A stretch of DNA of 64,000 nucleotides, from contig JALJCS010000034.1 in NCBI GenBank assembly GCA_023055355.1, positions 944,001 through 1,008,000 on the forward strand. The letters run 5' to 3'. Positions 60,629 to 64,000 of the stretch are shown here, piece by piece. The DNA comes from Agelaius tricolor (Eukaryota; Chordata; Aves; Passeriformes; Icteridae). The position numbers and the translations under genes are program-made. Every line of letters begins with the position of its first letter. Position 1 is the stretch's first letter. The notes below the pieces were generated by a model. That model made no database searches. It worked only from the letters and a program-made list of their open reading frames with translations, and was not told the DNA's origin.

Positions 60629-60634
60629 CATATA

Positions 60635-63600
60635 AGTCATATCTGTACCGTCCATATTTCTAGGCTGTTAAAGAGGGCTGGACAAATTATTAACTCTTAA
60701 CGTTCTTACCAGCATTGCACAGCAAATTACATTCTAATGGGCAGGTCATGAAAGGAGCAACCTGATGTGGTATTGGACTGAATGCCTAGATTCACAACAT
60801 TGGGAGGGGTGGTAATAATAATATTTTGTGTAGCTGTAGAATACGTAACTGTACAAAGAAAGAGCAAAATAGAACAGAACCAAACAGAAATAATAAGACC
60901 ACATTCTGATAGGTGACAGTATTGAGTATCCAGTTATGAGAGCCATTTTTCTAAGGTGTGTAGAAATGCTGGAGATAGTTATTTAAGAGTTTCTGCTATA
61001 AAAGTTTAATAACAGAGTAATATTATGAAACTGAGAAAACAGGCTAGCTATTGAAATTACCATCCTAGCTATATAAATTTGGCTGTAGATTGCTATTGCC
61101 AGTAAAGGTAACAACTCTGCACTCAAGTCAATGAAAACTTTTTAAATATCAAGTCCCACAGCAACCAAAGCAGAAAAAGTTGAGCAGCTCCAGGCGAGCC
61201 AATAAATACCACTGAATTTTATTACTCTGAGAACTGAGGAATGAAGAAAGTTGCACCCTGAGCTTTGTGAGCTTTGAAGAGAATATTTAAAAATTAGGTT
61301 GAATTTTTTTGGGACCTGAGCTTTGATACGTGGAGTACAATGGAACTGAATTCATATGAATTTTCTTTGTTACAAGCCTTGCTTTGCTGGCTGAAACTGT
61401 AACCCAGGCAGAGAAGAAGAAAGGCATTGGAAAATCTCTGCCTCCTTCTGCCCCTCAAGTCATTACTTGTGTAAATACTTAGGAGAGAAGAGGGTACTGT
61501 AAGACACACTGAGACAGAAGACAAGTATTTTATGACAAATTAGCTTCAGATATTATAGGAGTCTCTATTAGGAAAATAAAGGAATGCACAAAGATCTTAC
61601 CAGGGCAGCCATTTAAACCATGCTGCAGCCTGGCTGAGTGCTCAGGACTGTCCTTGGTGCATTCCAGTAGTACAAGGACTTCTGTGGTTTGTCATTATTG
61701 ATTGGTGGGGCACAAAAGATCAGTTTATTGTGATTTCATTTCTCCAGCCCTAGACTGTGGAAATGAGCAATCCTCAAACACATTTACAAAGGGCTGTAAA
61801 TGCAATTAATAAGAAAAGCCACCCTGCAGTATAGGTGGAAAAGCCCACACCTTAGGTCAAAGATGCTCAATATACTTTCAATCTCATCTAACCCATTGGA
61901 ACTTGCAGATTTGTGTTTCCTGAAGGCAAAATCTGAGAAACGGAAGAAGTATTTTCACTTACTTCAGTTTAAATAAGAAGGTGGTCTCTGTTCTCAGCTT
62001 CTGCAGCCATCTGTGTATGTGGTCATATCAAATCCTACTGATACTAATTTCGATGGCAAAGAGTAATATAATGAAGAGTTAAGTTTATCAGTCAAATGGA
62101 TAAAAATAATCCCACTTCAAAAGAAATGATTTTCTAATTCTCTAATGAGTACCTGATTTACATGTAAACAATGGTTATGGTTAATTAATTAAATGTCACA
62201 TGATTGTTCAAAGTGCACTTACTGCTACTTGTGATGCAGTTTAGTCATAAACAACACAGCCAAGGAAGAATACTTTGAGACACATTTGCTTGGGCTTGCT
62301 GCTATTGGAATATCCCTGCAATTGCATTTTGCTTCCTGAAAATGGGACCTACATGGGTAGGTCCTTTTGTGGCTGTAGTACCAGCATAGCAGCAGGGCTG
62401 CTCTCCTTTCCTGAGAAGGGAATCTGCAGTGTGTGTTTGAAGTTATTATTGCATTTCCTGATTTAGAGTGGAGATCTGTAGCACAGAGTGGCAATCTTCT
62501 CACTTTGGTGTTTTGGTAAACCAGAACTAACTGTTGCCAAAAGGCTTTCCTGTGTTCTCACTGGTACAGTTGGTGTCTCCTCCTTAGGCTCGCTTTGTGG
62601 CTAGAAAATTTTATACTGACAGCTGTATGTCTTATTTTTGTTTGCTTTGTTTTCTCATGTTGATCTTTGCTGATTCTTCCCTGCAGTGTATCCTTGAATT
62701 AGAATCAATAGACAGTTTATTGTGGAGGAAGAGGAAGAATGTATGCAGACGACAGAGAGGGGAATCTGAAGGCTTTGTGGCCGTTGGATTCTGTCGTAGC
62801 AATTTCATTTCTAATCAGAGACTTTATTTATTACCCTGGCATCACCTGTCATCCTGATGAGGATAATGATTCAAGTGTGGTACATTTGTACTTCCTTTAA
62901 ACTAAAAATAGGCTCCTTTTAGTTCTGTGTCTTTTCAGGATGTCTTTCATTTTTCTTTGACAGCTTAACTCTGGTTTTCATTTTAACTTAGGAAATAGTT
63001 CATAAAATACAAGTAGACAAATTCTTCCAGGGACCATGATTTTTAAAAACATTTAATGATGCAATTTTTGTAGAGGGACGGCACTGAATGTTTTGTGTGT
63101 AAAGTAGCTATTAATCAAAAACTACAATATGTAACAAACAAAGCAAAACAAAATTGGATTCACCTCTTTTCTTAAAAAAGAGCTGTTCCTAATGATGGAA
63201 ATTAGAGATACTTTAGCAAAATTGAATGCTCTCTATCACAGAGCTGAAACCCTGGAAAATGCACCAAATGCCGTGAAACCCAACTGGAAATTCTTGTTTT
63301 CATAATCTATTACAAACTTGATGGATAACAAAGTCATGGTTGACCTTTCGGGGAAAGCAAATCAGATGTTTTTTTCCAGAGCATTTATTATGTCCCTACT
63401 GGATTCCTTATTTATCTGGTGTGAAGAAATCATACACATGACTTCTGATGAAGACCGTGTGTAACTGTATCTATTTCTGCTTGGGCTGAGGTTTTCCCTT
63501 TATTGGTACTATTGCATAGATCACCTTGTTGGGATGTATTTTTCCATGCAGAAAAAGAAAAAATATAATATTATGTTTTTTAATGTAAGGAATGCAAGTT

Positions 63601-64000
63601 TTCCATATCTTGAGGCTATCTGGAGCATTATTTGGTTTAAAGGAAGCATTGTTAGGGTTAGGATTCCCACTTTGAGGCAATTGGCCTGTGTTGATCTAAA
63701 GGAATAGGGACTGTAGCATTTTCAAAACCTTTGTCAGAGGTTTCTCCCCCTTGTTTACTTTGTGTCACTGATAGAAATGTATCATTTTTGGAGTTGATAT
63801 TTGTCATACCAGACTATGTGCATTTAGAAGGGAACACCCGCATTCAGCATCACAACAAAACCTAAACACCAGCAAAGTGGTGACAATCCTTGAAAGGAAA
63901 TTGTAATTAAGTTTTTAATTATTTATTGTTACTTCTATAATCATTTCATGTCTGAACAGTAGCTTATGATAAAAAAAATCTCCATCACCTGGAGCCGTGA
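60635..64000. other. No gene recognised
   Basis: AT-rich sequence to the window end. Short frames (for example 62225-62503 minus and 62597-62857 plus) have no domain or splice support. No N-terminal GALNT18 exon was found here. Confidence 0.5.

Noticed and set aside
1..64000. CRISPR arrays, operons, phage or bacterial gene systems
   Set aside because: The window is vertebrate nuclear DNA with spliced exons and CR1/LTR repeats. The only regular array is the minisatellite at 17624, which has no unique spacers.

Overview
The window reads as nuclear DNA from a bird, most likely a songbird. It is AT-rich, gene-poor and mostly intronic or intergenic. It carries several CR1 LINE 3' ends, all on the minus strand, and at least four copies of one family of roughly 370-430 bp solo LTRs of the type common in passerine genomes. 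The organism call is an inference from this repeat content and from the vertebrate gene; no species can be named.

One protein-coding gene can be recognised. Four exons on the minus strand encode the C-terminal half of a polypeptide N-acetylgalactosaminyltransferase of the T8/T9/T17/T18 branch, best matched to GALNT18 (old name GALNTL4). In transcript order they are: 28446-28249 (end of the catalytic domain core), 25513-25399 (Gal/GalNAc-T motif), 13386-13222 (middle of the ricin-type lectin domain) and 2250-2104 (last lectin repeat and stop). Splice sites and phases are clean. The exons that should lie between 25399 and 13386 (about 125-135 residues in relatives recalled from memory) were not found by eye on either strand. 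This is the main puzzle of the window. The exons for the N-terminal half also do not appear up to 64000, which fits a long upstream intron.

Layout: 1-2103, 3' flank and 3'UTR, with an LTR-like fragment and a G-quadruplex motif. 2251-13221, last intron, with a CR1 split by a solo LTR and a near-perfect 77-nt hairpin. 13387-25398, the intron where exons seem to be missing, with a second CR1 broken by an LTR of the same family and a CR1-derived 31/39-bp minisatellite, plus a further LTR-like block near 20 kb. 25514-28248, intron with a 400-bp CR1. 29414-30150, a CpG island with ETS and E2F motifs that looks like a promoter inside the GALNT18 intron and has no assigned transcript. 30151-64000, about 34 kb with no recognisable coding exon. 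This last part holds one minus-strand solo LTR (33056), two other LTR-like units with TATA boxes (36.8 and 37.4 kb), a CR1 scrap (42.2 kb) and one plus-strand solo LTR with a probable 6-bp target duplication (60235). A 103-nt exon-like segment at 35657-35759 on the plus strand could belong to a transcript from the CpG island.

Most open reading frames in the window, including a 192-codon one at 17628, are chance or repeat-derived. Everything here was read by eye; homology statements rest on recalled family sequences, not on searches.
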